The position numbers were made by a program, and so were the translations under genes. A stretch of DNA of 64,000 nt, taken from Sphingobacterium athyrii (GTDB lineage Bacteria > Bacteroidota > Bacteroidia > Sphingobacteriales > Sphingobacteriaceae). The notes below the pieces were generated by a model. It searched no databases and was not told where the DNA came from. It worked only from the letters and a program-made list of their open reading frames with translations. Location of the stretch: the NCBI RefSeq assembly GCF_003071065.1, contig NZ_QCXX01000009.1, positions 1 to 64,000 of the forward strand. The letters run 5' to 3'. Positions 1 to 8,660 of the stretch are shown here, piece after piece (position 1 is the first letter of the stretch; every line of letters starts with the position of its first letter).

Positions 1-968
1 GCATTCTTTGTTCTCTTTCTTTGCCTGTCCTCATTAAATATCATATCCAGTGACCAGTGCAACTTGTTTTCCACGCCCCAGTGTAACCTGATATAACTAT
101 TGAAATGTGCCGCTTTTTCACTCAAGCTGCTGATATAATAGCGCTGTTCTGTGGTCACCTTGTTTCCTATCTCCCTTGTGGAACTTATGCGTACCACCGA
201 TTTTATTGAAGCCCATGAAATACTGTTGTCTATGAAGGTAAGGTCGGTGATCACCTCGCATTTACGGCTTTCTATGCGTCCGTGCCCTTTCTCCTGGGCG
301 AGATCTGCGTCTGCTGGAAGCTGGTTTTCAAATCGACCCTTTATCTGATCCGATAGTTCCTGTTGGTTTCCCTTGACCGATAGGATATAATCCGCCTTGT
401 TCTCTACGATCTTCTGTGCAATATCGACTTGGGTACCCATAGCATCTATGGTCACGATGCTCCCTTCTATGTCCAGCAGTTCCAATAAAAGGGGGATTGC
501 GGTGATCTCGTTGCTCTTATCAGAGACTTTCAATTGTCCCAATACCAGCTCATTACTGGATGCCCATGCGCTCACCATGTGTATTGGACTCTGGGAATGA
601 AAACTATCCCTTGAACCCCTAATGCTCTTCCCATCTATACTGATGACCTCCTTTTTGATCGACTCATTCTTCAGGCTACCTGCCCATTCTACGAACATTT
701 TTTCAAACAACTTGGGCCGAAGACCGCTGAAGACACGATTGATCGTGTCGTGTGAGGGAATCCCATGAGGCAGTTTGAGAAAACCTTTGAGAAAACCAAG
801 CTTGGTTTTACCGAAAGCCTCAATGGAATCCCAGGATTCAGCACCACAAAGTACACCAAGGATCGACAGAATGATGATGTCACTCAAAAGATGCTTCTTG
901 TTCCGGCTAATCCGGTGGTCGGGAAACTGTTCAAAATAGTGATGAAGGGTACTCTTTTTCTCTAACAT
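1..968 (-). CDS. ISAs1-family DDE transposase, partial at window edge
   Basis: The start codon is the complement of 966-968 and the frame stays open to base 1, giving residues 1-322 of the 368-residue protein encoded in full at 18675-19781. The two catalytic aspartates and the late glutamate of the DDE triad all fall within the visible part. There is no internal stop, so this copy may be functional. It reads leftward, away from the island. The DDE_Tnp_1-associated N-terminal domain comes first, followed by the RNase H-like catalytic domain. It should cut at its own terminal repeats and could move the island together with the right copy. Confidence 0.93.
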   Translation of the reverse strand, partial: MLEKKSTLHHYFEQFPDHRISRNKKHLLSDIIILSILGVLCGAESWDSIEAFGKTKLGFLKGFLKLPHGIPSHDTINRVFSGLRPKLFEKMFVEWAGSLKNESIKKEVISIDGKSIRGSRDSFHSQSPIHMVSAWASSNELVLGQLKVSDKSNEITAIPLLLELLDIEGSIVTIDAMGTQVDIAQKIVENKADYILSVKGNQQELSDQIKGRFENQLPADADLAQEKGHGRIESRKCEVITDLTFIDNSISWASIKSVVRISSTREIGNKVTTEQRYYISSLSEKAAHFNSYIRLHWGVENKLHWSLDMIFNEDRQRKRTKN

Positions 969-1081
969 GATGGAACAAAGATACCTCCATCAGAACATTA
1001 ACGAAACACATATTACCAACATCGAAAACCTAAAAATGTGGAAACTCTCCTGAATTTTTTATTTTTAATGCGTTAGCCCTG
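1..1081 (-). mobile_element. ISAs1-family insertion sequence, left copy, cut by window start
   Basis: This copy matches the complete one at 18562-19795 almost base for base; I find one synonymous difference near the transposase start and a few substitutions in the untranslated end. The inner terminal repeat, reading ATGCGTTAGCCCTG on the plus strand, ends at 1081. It interrupts an IS66 tnpA gene directly at 1082. The other end lies before base 1. Confidence 0.93.
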
Positions 1082-1216
1082 ACATCCCGCGGTAGCTTTA
1101 TAACAATCAATAAGGCGCGGGGAAAGGGCGATGTTGAGATTATTTATCCCAACGGTGTGCGTATAAAGGCCGAAAATGATCTTGCCTTTGTATCACAGCT
1201 GATACGTCTGTACTGA
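1082..1216 (+). pseudogene. tnpA: IS66 accessory protein TnpA, C-terminal remnant
   Basis: An open frame runs from the ISAs1 boundary at 1082 to a TGA at 1214-1216 and encodes about 44 residues ending in the DVEIIYPNGVRI...LIRLY pattern typical of the C-terminus of IS66 OrfA. The N-terminal helix-turn-helix part is missing because ISAs1 sits there. The stop overlaps the tnpB start (TGATG), which is the normal IS66 arrangement and confirms the reading frame. It is a broken gene in this window; the rest could lie beyond the left ISAs1. Confidence 0.85.
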
Positions 1217-1554
1217 TGTTTGCGCTGGGTTCATCGCACCGCTTTTATCTTTATGATGGTTTTTGCGACATGAGAAAATCATTCGACGGACTCTGTGGAC
1301 TGATCAGTTCGGGCATGCAGCGTCAGGCGACCAGTGGTGAGGTTTTCGTTTTTCTGAACCGTAGCCGTACACATATGAAGCTGCTGCACTGGGAAAAAGG
1401 AGGCTTTGTCCTTTATTATAAGCGCCTGGAGAGCGGTACCTTCATGCCGCCGAGCGTAAAAAATGGAGAATTGTCCTGGAGTGACCTGGTACTGATGGTT
1501 GAAGGTATACAGGTTGTAAAGAGCATTCAGAAAAGACGTTTCTCTTTGTCTTAA
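1216..1554 (+). CDS. tnpB: IS66 accessory protein TnpB (Orf2)
   Basis: This 112-residue protein has the typical TnpB signature: an N-terminal HRFYLYDGFCDMRKSFDGL segment, then the VFVFLNRSRTHMKLLHWEKGGF core, as in the IS66 Orf2-like family. The length matches the family norm of about 110-120. It starts inside the tnpA stop codon, suggesting translational coupling, and lies 48 bases before tnpC. It is thought to act with TnpA and TnpC in IS66 transposition, although its molecular role is poorly defined. The gene itself looks intact, but the element has lost its left end. Confidence 0.93.
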   Translation: MFALGSSHRFYLYDGFCDMRKSFDGLCGLISSGMQRQATSGEVFVFLNRSRTHMKLLHWEKGGFVLYYKRLESGTFMPPSVKNGELSWSDLVLMVEGIQVVKSIQKRRFSLS

Positions 1555-1602
1555 AAGTGGTTTTTTATAGGACTAAAGCTACTTTTTCCGTATATTTACA
1601 CT

Positions 1603-3087
1603 ATGGAAAATGCACTGGAAAACCTCTCAAAAGAAGACCTTCTCAAGGTCATTTCCAGTCGTGATGAAAAGATAGATTACCTAGAATCCCAACTCGCCAT
1701 GTATAAGCGCATGCAGTTCGGACAGAAGCGTGAGCTCTTCGAGGGCGATCCCAATCAGGGAGTTCTTCCATTTGAATCCGAGCATGCCCAAGCGGAGCAG
1801 CAAGAGGAAGAAATCAGGCAAAAGATCGAGTATGTCCGCAAACGTCCAAACCATAAAGGGCGTGCTAAATTGCCGGCACACCTTCCTGTAGAAGAGATCG
1901 AGACCCATCCCCAAGGTGATCTAACAGATATGGTCTGCATCGGTCAGGAAATTACCGAAGAACTTGAGTGTGAACCTGCCAGGTTCTATATCAAACGCTA
2001 CATCCGTTATAAATATGCAGCTAAAAACGGAGATGGTGTGTCCATGGCCGAACTTCCCGAGCGCGTGATCGATAAAGGGATCCCGGGAGCAAGCCTGCTA
2101 GCGATGATCCTGACGGGTAAATACGCCGATCATCTCCCGCTGTACCGCCAGAAGCAGATCTTTGCCAGGGAAAACATACAGATAGCCTCCTCAACCATTG
2201 AAGGCTGGACCAGACAGGCACTGGAAAAGCTGGAACCACTTTACCTGCAGCTTGTTCACGACACCAGGACCCGGGGATATCTGCAGGTCGATGAGACTAG
2301 GATCAAAGTGTTGGACAGTGATAAAAAAGGTGCTGCCCATACCGGTTGGTATTGGGTATATCATGCGCCTTTGGATGGAACCGTATTGTTTGATTATAAT
2401 CCCTCGCGTGGCGGCCATGTTCCCGGGCCAATGCTGGATAATTTCAAAGGATATATGCAGACGGACGGGTACGTGGCCTACGAAAAATACGCTAAAAAGA
2501 AAGAAGTTGTGCATCTTGCCTGCTGGGCGCATGCGCGTCGTGAGTTTGAAAAGGCCCTGGATAATGACAGAGTAAGCGCTGAAAAAGTACTATTGGAGAT
2601 CCAAAAACTTTATGGCGTGGAGCGTCGGATCAAAGATGGTGGGCTGGATGCCAAACAGACCAAAGAATTGAGATTGGCCGAATCGCTACCTATTATCAAC
2701 GAACTGGGAAAATGGATCTTCCAGGAAATAAAAAACACGCTCCCTAAAAGCCAGATCGGAAAAGCGATGATGTATGCGTACGCCAGATGGGATGCCCTGT
2801 CGGCTTACCTGTATGATGGAAATCTGCTCATTGATAACAATCAAATCGAAAATGCCCTTAGACCCTGTTGTTTGGGACGCAAAAATTATCTCTTTGCAGG
2901 AAGCCATGAGGCAGCACAGCGGGCAGCAATGATCTATTCGTTCTTCGCTAGCTGTAAAAAACATCAGGTTAATCCATTTCAGTGGTTGAAATATACCTTG
3001 GAAAATATCATGTCCATCAACCACAAAAATCTTAAAGATCTCTATCCGCAGAACTTTAAAATTATTACCGAGAAATCAAACATGTAG
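1603..3087 (+). CDS. tnpC: IS66-family transposase TnpC
   Basis: This is a full-length 494-residue IS66 transposase. An N-terminal coiled-coil or leucine-zipper-like helix (residues about 5-40) is followed by a Zn-finger-type linker, then the catalytic domain. The DDE residues are readable as D230 (LQVDETRIKV), D288 (QTDGYVAYEKY) and E416 (IDNNQIENALRP), the last within the strongly conserved IS66 block. The C-terminal KHQVNPFQWLKYTLENI segment is also typical. The gene is intact, but the element can no longer excise by itself because its left end is gone. Codon usage and base composition are richer in G and C than the island interior, in keeping with a separate arrival. Confidence 0.95.
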   Translation: MENALENLSKEDLLKVISSRDEKIDYLESQLAMYKRMQFGQKRELFEGDPNQGVLPFESEHAQAEQQEEEIRQKIEYVRKRPNHKGRAKLPAHLPVEEIETHPQGDLTDMVCIGQEITEELECEPARFYIKRYIRYKYAAKNGDGVSMAELPERVIDKGIPGASLLAMILTGKYADHLPLYRQKQIFARENIQIASSTIEGWTRQALEKLEPLYLQLVHDTRTRGYLQVDETRIKVLDSDKKGAAHTGWYWVYHAPLDGTVLFDYNPSRGGHVPGPMLDNFKGYMQTDGYVAYEKYAKKKEVVHLACWAHARREFEKALDNDRVSAEKVLLEIQKLYGVERRIKDGGLDAKQTKELRLAESLPIINELGKWIFQEIKNTLPKSQIGKAMMYAYARWDALSAYLYDGNLLIDNNQIENALRPCCLGRKNYLFAGSHEAAQRAAMIYSFFASCKKHQVNPFQWLKYTLENIMSINHKNLKDLYPQNFKIITEKSNM

Positions 3088-3099
3088 TTCGTCGGACGG

Positions 3100-4305
3100 A
3101 TACCGTTATGCCATCTTTCATATGTGTCGTGTTGAATTCTATTTGAAATCCATTTTTCTTCAATTGACAAAAGCTTTTGGCCAGTTTGCTCGTATTCGAT
3201 TTGGCGTTGTTTCAATAATGTTTTATGTTCTTTTAAAGTTATCTCCATCTCGATCTCACTCTTTTCTTTTATACTGGATATTAGTTTTTCAGGAAGACTC
3301 ATTAATTCTAAAGCGCCGGATAATTGTTTGTGAGCTTTTTCAGCATTTATATTATTATGGGCACTAGCGATACTACATTTATAGTAATAATAATATTTTC
3401 CCTTTACTTGCAGCACCTGTTAATAGTTTTCCGCAATGGCAGCTTAAAGCACCACGTAGTGGAATTTGATCGTCATAAATTTTCCTTTCTTTAGTACCTC
3501 TTTTTATTTTTTCATTTACTAATTTCCAAGTCGTTGGATCAACAATAGGTTCATGATTTTTTAGTGGGTATAAACCTCCTGGATTTTGTTTCCACGGTTT
3601 AACATGTTGGAATCCATAATACAAAGGATTTGTTAATATTCGCTCTACAGCTGTAGTTCCCATACGTTTTAAACCTAACTCCTTTGCCTTTTCTTTGATT
3701 TTGTATAATGCAACCCCGGAAATAAAAGCTTCATAAATATATCTAACGACTATCGCTTCACTTTCATTAATCACTAGGCGACGTTCCTCATTCTTTCCTT
3801 CTTTTTTATAACCAAAAGGTGCAGGTCCTCCTTGTATCCATAGTCCCTTTATGGCTTTTGCTGTATAGATTCCTGCATTTATGTCATTCTGTCTTTTTAT
3901 ATTTTCAGAATTGCCCATTAAAAATTCAAGTCCCATTATAAAGAAGGAATTATGATCCATACAATCATAAATTGATCCTCTACTAGCGCTTACAATCCTC
4001 ACATCATAAAGTGCTTGAATTTTTGTAACCATATTAATGGCGTCGCCTGCGATCCTACTGAATCTTGTTAACTCAGCTACGACCAAATAATCAATTTGAT
4101 CATGATTCTTTTTGATAAAGTCAAAAAGTACCTTAATATCCGGCCTATCAAAGTTTCGAGCAGTATGTCCTTCGTAGATAAATGTATCCACTATTTCCAC
4201 ACCACTATTATTCATCCACTGGCTTGTTATTAAATCTTGACGTTCGATACTATGTAAACTTTGACCATCACTGCTGAACCTTAAATAACGTATACCCTTT
4301 TTCAT
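3100..4305 (-). pseudogene. Large serine recombinase, frameshifted and 3'-truncated
   Basis: A strong Shine-Dalgarno (AAAGGAGG) precedes the ATG complementary to 4303-4305. The N-terminus carries the resolvase catalytic motif YLRFSS with S11 as the likely nucleophile, followed by the recombinase domain (LWIQGGPAPFGYKK region) and the start of the zinc ribbon (CHCGK). The frame is then lost near 3390-3400: an extra A in the run after AAAGGG gives KGKILLLL-stop instead of KGKYYYYYKC. The second frame continues through the zinc ribbon and coiled coil to a HDTYERW end, where IS66 cuts in. This was probably the island's own integrase and is now dead. Confidence 0.85.
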
Positions 4306-4734
4306 TAGCCTCCTTTATTGCTTTGTTTACCAAAATCTTAACTATTAAATTCACTAATTTTTCTTCGTTTTTTATCTTTAAGTCAGCTACATTATTGTCT
4401 TTTTATCCACTTTACCAAGATTACTGCTATCTTTTAAAACTGTATTTTTTGACATAACTTGATATTATATTAAAATCCATTTTTTATTGAATCTCCCCCC
4501 AAAACAAATCAAGTAGAAGCTCGAATAACATATATTCCCTAGTAAACCTAAATTTTCAGTATTATTTTTTTTAGGAATCGAAGCACTTCAAATTGCCGAT
4601 TTTCCGAATTTAAATTCATAAGAAAGTAGTTTAAATATTAGCGGATAAAGAATTATTGTGAGTTTGACACGCTCTAAAAAATATATTAGTAAACCAGGTG
4701 TTCGTATTGGTCAAAATAGAGTTTGTCGAGAATT
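4306..4734. other. AT-rich intergenic region, no gene seen
   Basis: The stretch between the recombinase and the XRE gene has no convincing coding sequence on either strand. Its base composition is clearly AT-rich. It holds the recombinase leader on the minus strand and, at its right edge, the promoter of the regulator. An attachment site could be expected near the recombinase gene, but I could not recognise one because the partner site is not visible. Confidence 0.5.
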
Positions 4735-4766
4735 TTTGGCTGATAAAGGCTTCAACTGTATCTTTT
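4735..4766 (+). promoter_or_regulatory. Candidate Bacteroidota promoter for the XRE/RND-like unit
   Basis: TTTG at 4735-4738 and TATCTTTT at 4759-4766 are separated by 20 bases, close to the Bacteroidota TTTG-N19-TAnnTTTG consensus with one mismatch in the last position. The ATG at 4786 lies about 20 bases downstream, a normal leader length for this group. Confidence 0.5.
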
Positions 4767-4785
4767 AGCATTTAATTAGTAACTC

Positions 4786-5157
4786 ATGAAGAAATCAAAT
4801 AAGAAAATTGATTGTCCAAAGCTTATAATCGGGCCTGTACTAAAAAGACATAGAATACAACATGGGTATACACAAAATGAAATAGCTGATTTAATACATG
4901 TATCCAGACCGTGTTATTCATCATGGGAAAATGATTATCATGAAATCCCCTTATCCAAATTACCCCAACTCGCAGAATGCTATAATTTGGATTTAATGTC
5001 ATTGATTGCCGAAATCATACAAGAAGATTCTAGGACTCATAAAAATCAGGAAAATTTCATAGCTGTACAAATAACCAATTTAAATTCGGACATAATTCAA
5101 ATGAAGAAATTGTTAGGTGAGATCCTAATTAAACAAAACGATGGTTACTTCATTTAG
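4786..5157 (+). CDS. XRE-family helix-turn-helix regulator
   Basis: The 123-residue protein has an N-terminal HTH_3/XRE domain (about residues 13-66) with the signature LKRHRIQHGYTQNEIADL followed by HVSRPCYSSWEND. The C-terminal half (about 80-118) is a probable helical dimerisation or effector segment. Its 3' end overlaps the next gene by 17 bases, so the two are very probably co-transcribed. It is the only regulator in the island and would be the natural controller of the RND/peptide genes, but nothing in the sequence shows its operator. It could also be an autorepressor. The gene is AT-rich like the rest of the island. Confidence 0.85.
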   Translation: MKKSNKKIDCPKLIIGPVLKRHRIQHGYTQNEIADLIHVSRPCYSSWENDYHEIPLSKLPQLAECYNLDLMSLIAEIIQEDSRTHKNQENFIAVQITNLNSDIIQMKKLLGEILIKQNDGYFI

Positions 5158-8100
5158 ATTAATCATAATCTTTTTTATTCTAGGTTTCATAAGTATATTT
5201 TCTATAAGAAACTTAAATTTTCAATTGAACCAAAACTCAGCTGAAAGCTCGTTAGAAATATCCTTTTCTACATTTAAAACTACACCTGAAGAAACAGAAC
5301 AATATGTTACTTCAAAAATCGAAAACGCTTTATCTAGAATAGATAATATCAAAACAATTAGCTCCTTTTCTACCGAGGACAATGGCTCTATAAAAGTTTC
5401 TTTTAATACCTCTTCCAACCTATTTCAAAAAAGATTTGATATACTATTAAATCTAAGGCAAGTTTTTGAAAACTTACCTCAGGGAACAACTTTTCCGATC
5501 ATATCACAAATAGGACAAGGATCAGAAAAAAAACCTTTAATATCATATTCCATAAGCGGAATAAGCAATTCCGAGATCAATTCTATAAAAACAATTTTTG
5601 AAAAAATCTTTAGAAACAATGATATCCCGGCTACTTTAGAAGTTACTGGAGGAAGTAGAAAGATTATTAATATCGAATACGATAAAAACCGAATGTTTTC
5701 AAAGAAGATTGCTATTAGTGATGTAATTTCTTCACTGCAAGGTCTTACAAACGAAAATTATCTAGGAAATGTCGCTGATCGAAGCATGAATTATTTTGTT
5801 AGATTAGCTCAGCAGTCCGTAGGCATCCCAGCATTAGAAGAGGTCGTTTTAAATAATAGTCCTTTAGTCAAATTAAGGGATATTGCGACTATTTCTGAAA
5901 CTTATGAAAAAAATGATTTTTCATATAGAATCAATGGAAAAAACACAGCATTGATCCATATTTATGACAATCAATCAGAAAATGTTTTAACGACCTATTC
6001 GAAAATTTCCAAAGTTTTGGAAAAGATCAAAAAAGAACTTCCAGAAGGAAGTGAATTAAGGTTAGAACAGGACAATTCCAAACATTTGAGGAAACTCGTC
6101 AAAATAGCCGTGCTAAATGGCGGAATTACTCTTTTACTTATTGCCTTTGTTTTACTATTGTTTCAGAACTGGAAATACCTCTTAATAGTAATTTCAACCA
6201 TAATTATCAATTTCTGTTTATTAGTTCTAATTTATTCTCTATTTAAGATTCCAATTGACTTAATTACCATAAATAGTATCTCCTTCATTTTATCATTTTT
6301 ATGTTTTAATCTTCTAATTGCATTGGGTCAATTTGATAAAATAGGCAAAAGACGAATACAGCAATCGCAAGTAATTATATTCCTTATTGCTACTTCATTA
6401 TATGTGGCGTTAGACTTTTTAGATTATCAAGATTTACAACAACTTCAATCCATATTAAAATTTTCACTAATTGTAATTGCAGTGGGAACAATTACTAATT
6501 TCCTTTTTGCAACCAGTTTACACAATTTATTAACCAACAATTCAAACAGCCAAAAGAGCATCAAAAATCTAACAATCTTTACGAATGTTAAAATAATAAA
6601 GTACAGATATATTATTTTATTTCTTTCTCTTTTCTTTACAGGGATACCTCTATTTATGATTCCTACTAAAATAGAGGGCAACAATACTTATAATAAAATT
6701 TTCGGAACGCCCTTTTTACAGGATAAGATTATTCCGGCATCCAGTTTAGCAATTGGAGGTATGTGGAGATTATTCCATGAAAATATTTATGTAAATACAG
6801 ATTTTGAAGATTCGCAAGAAACTTCTTTGAATATCTATGCTGAACTGCCAATTGGTGCAACAGCAGAACAAATGAAAAGTTCACTAGAATACTTAGAAAA
6901 ATTTCTTTCAGGTACAGAATATATAGACCTATATGTCTCACAGGTTTTTTCCGGACAACGAGGAACTATAAAGATTAAATTTTTAAACGATATACCCATT
7001 CATTACCCTGAAAAATTGAGGCAACAGTTAATCTATGCATCTCAAAACTTAGACGGAGTCGGTTGGACATTTTTTGGAATCGGTAAAGGGTTTAGTAATA
7101 AAATGACAAAGGAACATCCTAGTTTCCAACTAAAAATAAGTGGATATAACTTTGCCAGATTAAAAGAAATAGGTGAATTTGTTAAAACTGAGATTTCCAA
7201 AAATGACAGAGTCAATAGTGCAACTTTAGCTTCTGATAACCAATTTATTTCAGATAATAATCATGAATACAAAATGTCTGTAAATGACAGGAAACTCGCG
7301 CAATTAGAACTCGACGATAAGAATATTAAATCGGAACTTATCCTGAACAATTCGGAAATCATGGATAAGAAAATGTCAATAAGTATATCCAACGAAAATA
7401 TTCCTATAAAAATCACTGCGAAAAATCAAGGTAATCTAACGATTAATGAATTTCTAACCCACCCAATTAGACTTGAAGATCGTTACATCAAACCAAATTC
7501 GTTAACGACATTCCTAAAGGCAGACAGAGTAGAATCAATAGTCCGAGAGAATAGACGATATATTCAGACACTTAATTTAAAATATGTCGGGTCTCTCGAA
7601 ACAGGATACAATTACCTTTTAGAGGAAACAAATAGAATTAATAAGGAACTTCCAGAAGGTTACATAATAGATGTCTTAAGCGATTATGAAAGTTCGAAAC
7701 CTCCTACAACAAAATTGCTAATATTTCTTTCTGCAACATCCTTTATCTTTATTCTATTAACAATTCGATTGAATAGTTTTAAAAAAGCTAGTTTGGCTTT
7801 TCTAATGGTTTACATATCTCTTTCAGCAATCTTTGCTACATTTTATATTGGTGATCTAAAATTTGATGAAGGGGGACAGGCTTCTTTTATATTTACCATA
7901 TTAATTGGATTTTGTTATCTTCTTTATTTTTGGGAAGATTTAAGTGTGGTGGTAAAAACAAAAGGCAGCAGACTCTACCTCCGCCAGAACATTAAATTAA
8001 TAAGTCTATCATTACTCATTGGGAGTGTTGGAAATCTAACTTACCTAATCACTCAATATAACGATCCTTTTTGGCCAGCTTTTTCCATCGGAGTTTTAGC

Positions 8101-8179
8101 ATCCTCGATTGCAATTGTTGTTATTACCACATTCGTAATTCCATTATTTTCAATAAATAAGGGTTCACTAAATCATTGA
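5141..8179 (+). CDS. RND-superfamily permease-like protein lacking the TM4 acid
   Basis: The 1012-residue protein has the length and layout of an inner-membrane RND pump: an N-terminal membrane helix, a large periplasmic loop, a central group of helices near residues 320-480, a second loop, and a final helix group near 860-1005. It aligns by layout with the canonical permease encoded at 11382-14423. At the TM4 position where that protein has GIGMLIDNSIVVI, this one reads SFLCFNLLIALGQ, with no aspartate for proton relay. The last helices also lack the usual small and polar motif. It is therefore either a non-pumping partner subunit, comparable to unequal RND heterotrimers, or a diverged transporter. 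It starts within the XRE gene and ends before a weak hairpin. The start ATG is chosen from the overlap; no better start is seen. Confidence 0.75.
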   Translation: MVTSFRLIIIFFILGFISIFSIRNLNFQLNQNSAESSLEISFSTFKTTPEETEQYVTSKIENALSRIDNIKTISSFSTEDNGSIKVSFNTSSNLFQKRFDILLNLRQVFENLPQGTTFPIISQIGQGSEKKPLISYSISGISNSEINSIKTIFEKIFRNNDIPATLEVTGGSRKIINIEYDKNRMFSKKIAISDVISSLQGLTNENYLGNVADRSMNYFVRLAQQSVGIPALEEVVLNNSPLVKLRDIATISETYEKNDFSYRINGKNTALIHIYDNQSENVLTTYSKISKVLEKIKKELPEGSELRLEQDNSKHLRKLVKIAVLNGGITLLLIAFVLLLFQNWKYLLIVISTIIINFCLLVLIYSLFKIPIDLITINSISFILSFLCFNLLIALGQFDKIGKRRIQQSQVIIFLIATSLYVALDFLDYQDLQQLQSILKFSLIVIAVGTITNFLFATSLHNLLTNNSNSQKSIKNLTIFTNVKIIKYRYIILFLSLFFTGIPLFMIPTKIEGNNTYNKIFGTPFLQDKIIPASSLAIGGMWRLFHENIYVNTDFEDSQETSLNIYAELPIGATAEQMKSSLEYLEKFLSGTEYIDLYVSQVFSGQRGTIKIKFLNDIPIHYPEKLRQQLIYASQNLDGVGWTFFGIGKGFSNKMTKEHPSFQLKISGYNFARLKEIGEFVKTEISKNDRVNSATLASDNQFISDNNHEYKMSVNDRKLAQLELDDKNIKSELILNNSEIMDKKMSISISNENIPIKITAKNQGNLTINEFLTHPIRLEDRYIKPNSLTTFLKADRVESIVRENRRYIQTLNLKYVGSLETGYNYLLEETNRINKELPEGYIIDVLSDYESSKPPTTKLLIFLSATSFIFILLTIRLNSFKKASLAFLMVYISLSAIFATFYIGDLKFDEGGQASFIFTILIGFCYLLYFWEDLSVVVKTKGSRLYLRQNIKLISLSLLIGSVGNLTYLITQYNDPFWPAFSIGVLASSIAIVVITTFVIPLFSINKGSLNH

Positions 8180-8239
8180 TTATTAAATTTTCTCGTGATT
8201 GGTAAAAATGCAAAACTAACAATCAAAATGTCAAAAATG

Positions 8240-8257
8240 CAATCAAAACCCTGATTG
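8240..8257 (+). terminator. Weak hairpin after the RND-like gene
   Basis: CAATCA and TGATTG form a six-base stem around a six-base loop, followed by TCTTTT. It may partly end transcription from the XRE/RND-like unit. It is a weak prediction. Confidence 0.35.
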
Positions 8258-8345
8258 TCTTTTAATTAAATTTGATAGAACAGTAATCAATTACGGGGAA
8301 GCCTAAACCCATAATCGTAGGCATAATTTCATTAATTCATTTAAC

Positions 8346-8573
8346 ATGAAAAAATCAATTAAAAAAGTAGCAGCATTTGTTTTGTTGCTTGGTGGTATTG
8401 TAGGTACAACTTCTGCACACATCGCCGTTGGGACTTATTGTTTAAGTCTTGCCTCAGGACCATCAATTGGTAAATGTGTAAGTGCCACGTATGGAGTGGA
8501 GTGTAACCGCTACGCTACATCGGGATCAGATTGTGCTGGTAACAGAACGGTAATTGACAACATTGGTGGTTAA
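8346..8573 (+). CDS. Small secreted four-cysteine peptide
   Basis: The 75-residue product starts with a clear Sec signal peptide: a KK-rich start, a hydrophobic core AAFVLLLGGIVG and a probable cleavage after TTSA near residue 24. The predicted mature part of about 51 residues has exactly four cysteines spaced through it and a C-terminal NIGG. The layout resembles the short NVEALA-type peptides of Bacteroidota that are often encoded beside DUF4221 or BF3164-type lipoproteins, but the NVEALA motif itself is absent. It has its own leader with a small GCCTA/TAGGC inverted repeat at 8301-8322, and a strong hairpin follows, so it is probably made in excess over downstream genes. A role as exported peptide, pheromone, toxin or structural disulfide peptide is open. 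Confidence 0.75.
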   Translation: MKKSIKKVAAFVLLLGGIVGTTSAHIAVGTYCLSLASGPSIGKCVSATYGVECNRYATSGSDCAGNRTVIDNIGG

Positions 8574-8580
8574 TTGCCTT

Positions 8581-8610
8581 AGAGAACTGTTCAATTGAGA
8601 ACAGTTCTCT
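8581..8610 (+). terminator. Perfect 12-bp hairpin between the peptide and the lipoprotein operon
   Basis: AGAGAACTGTTC at 8581-8592 pairs perfectly with GAACAGTTCTCT at 8599-8610 around a six-base loop, followed by TTTATT. It starts 7 bases after the peptide stop and 50 bases before the next gene, whose leader shows no obvious promoter. It is probably a partial terminator or a 3'-end stabiliser that sets a high peptide-to-exporter ratio. Confidence 0.75.
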
Positions 8611-8660
8611 TTATTAAAATCTCAAAAATTTAAAAATCAGTTATTTTAAATTTCCAATAA

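Larger units (their letters stand above)
1082..3105 (+). mobile_element. IS66-family insertion sequence, left end lost
   Basis: The tnpA-tnpB-tnpC gene order identifies an IS66-family element. Its left end was lost to ISAs1 insertion. Its right end lies between the tnpC stop (3087) and about 3110, where the sequence becomes recognisable serine-recombinase coding sequence on the opposite strand. I could not fix the exact terminal repeat because the left partner is absent. Confidence 0.8.

Noticed and set aside
151..965. Plus-strand frames of 64-67 codons across the left IS copy
   Set aside because: The same frames recur antisense to the right copy's transposase at 18678-19492; they are shadows of the real transposase.
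2191..2532. A 113-codon antisense frame within tnpC
   Set aside because: It lies wholly inside the intact transposase gene, whose DDE motifs fix the true frame.
4658..4768. A 36-residue GTG-started frame before the XRE gene
   Set aside because: It overlaps the predicted promoter, has no family match I can name, and starts with GTG without a ribosome-binding site.
8301..8322. GCCTA/TAGGC inverted repeat in the peptide leader, considered as a riboswitch
   Set aside because: Only a five-base stem with a 12-base loop; no known riboswitch core is recognisable.
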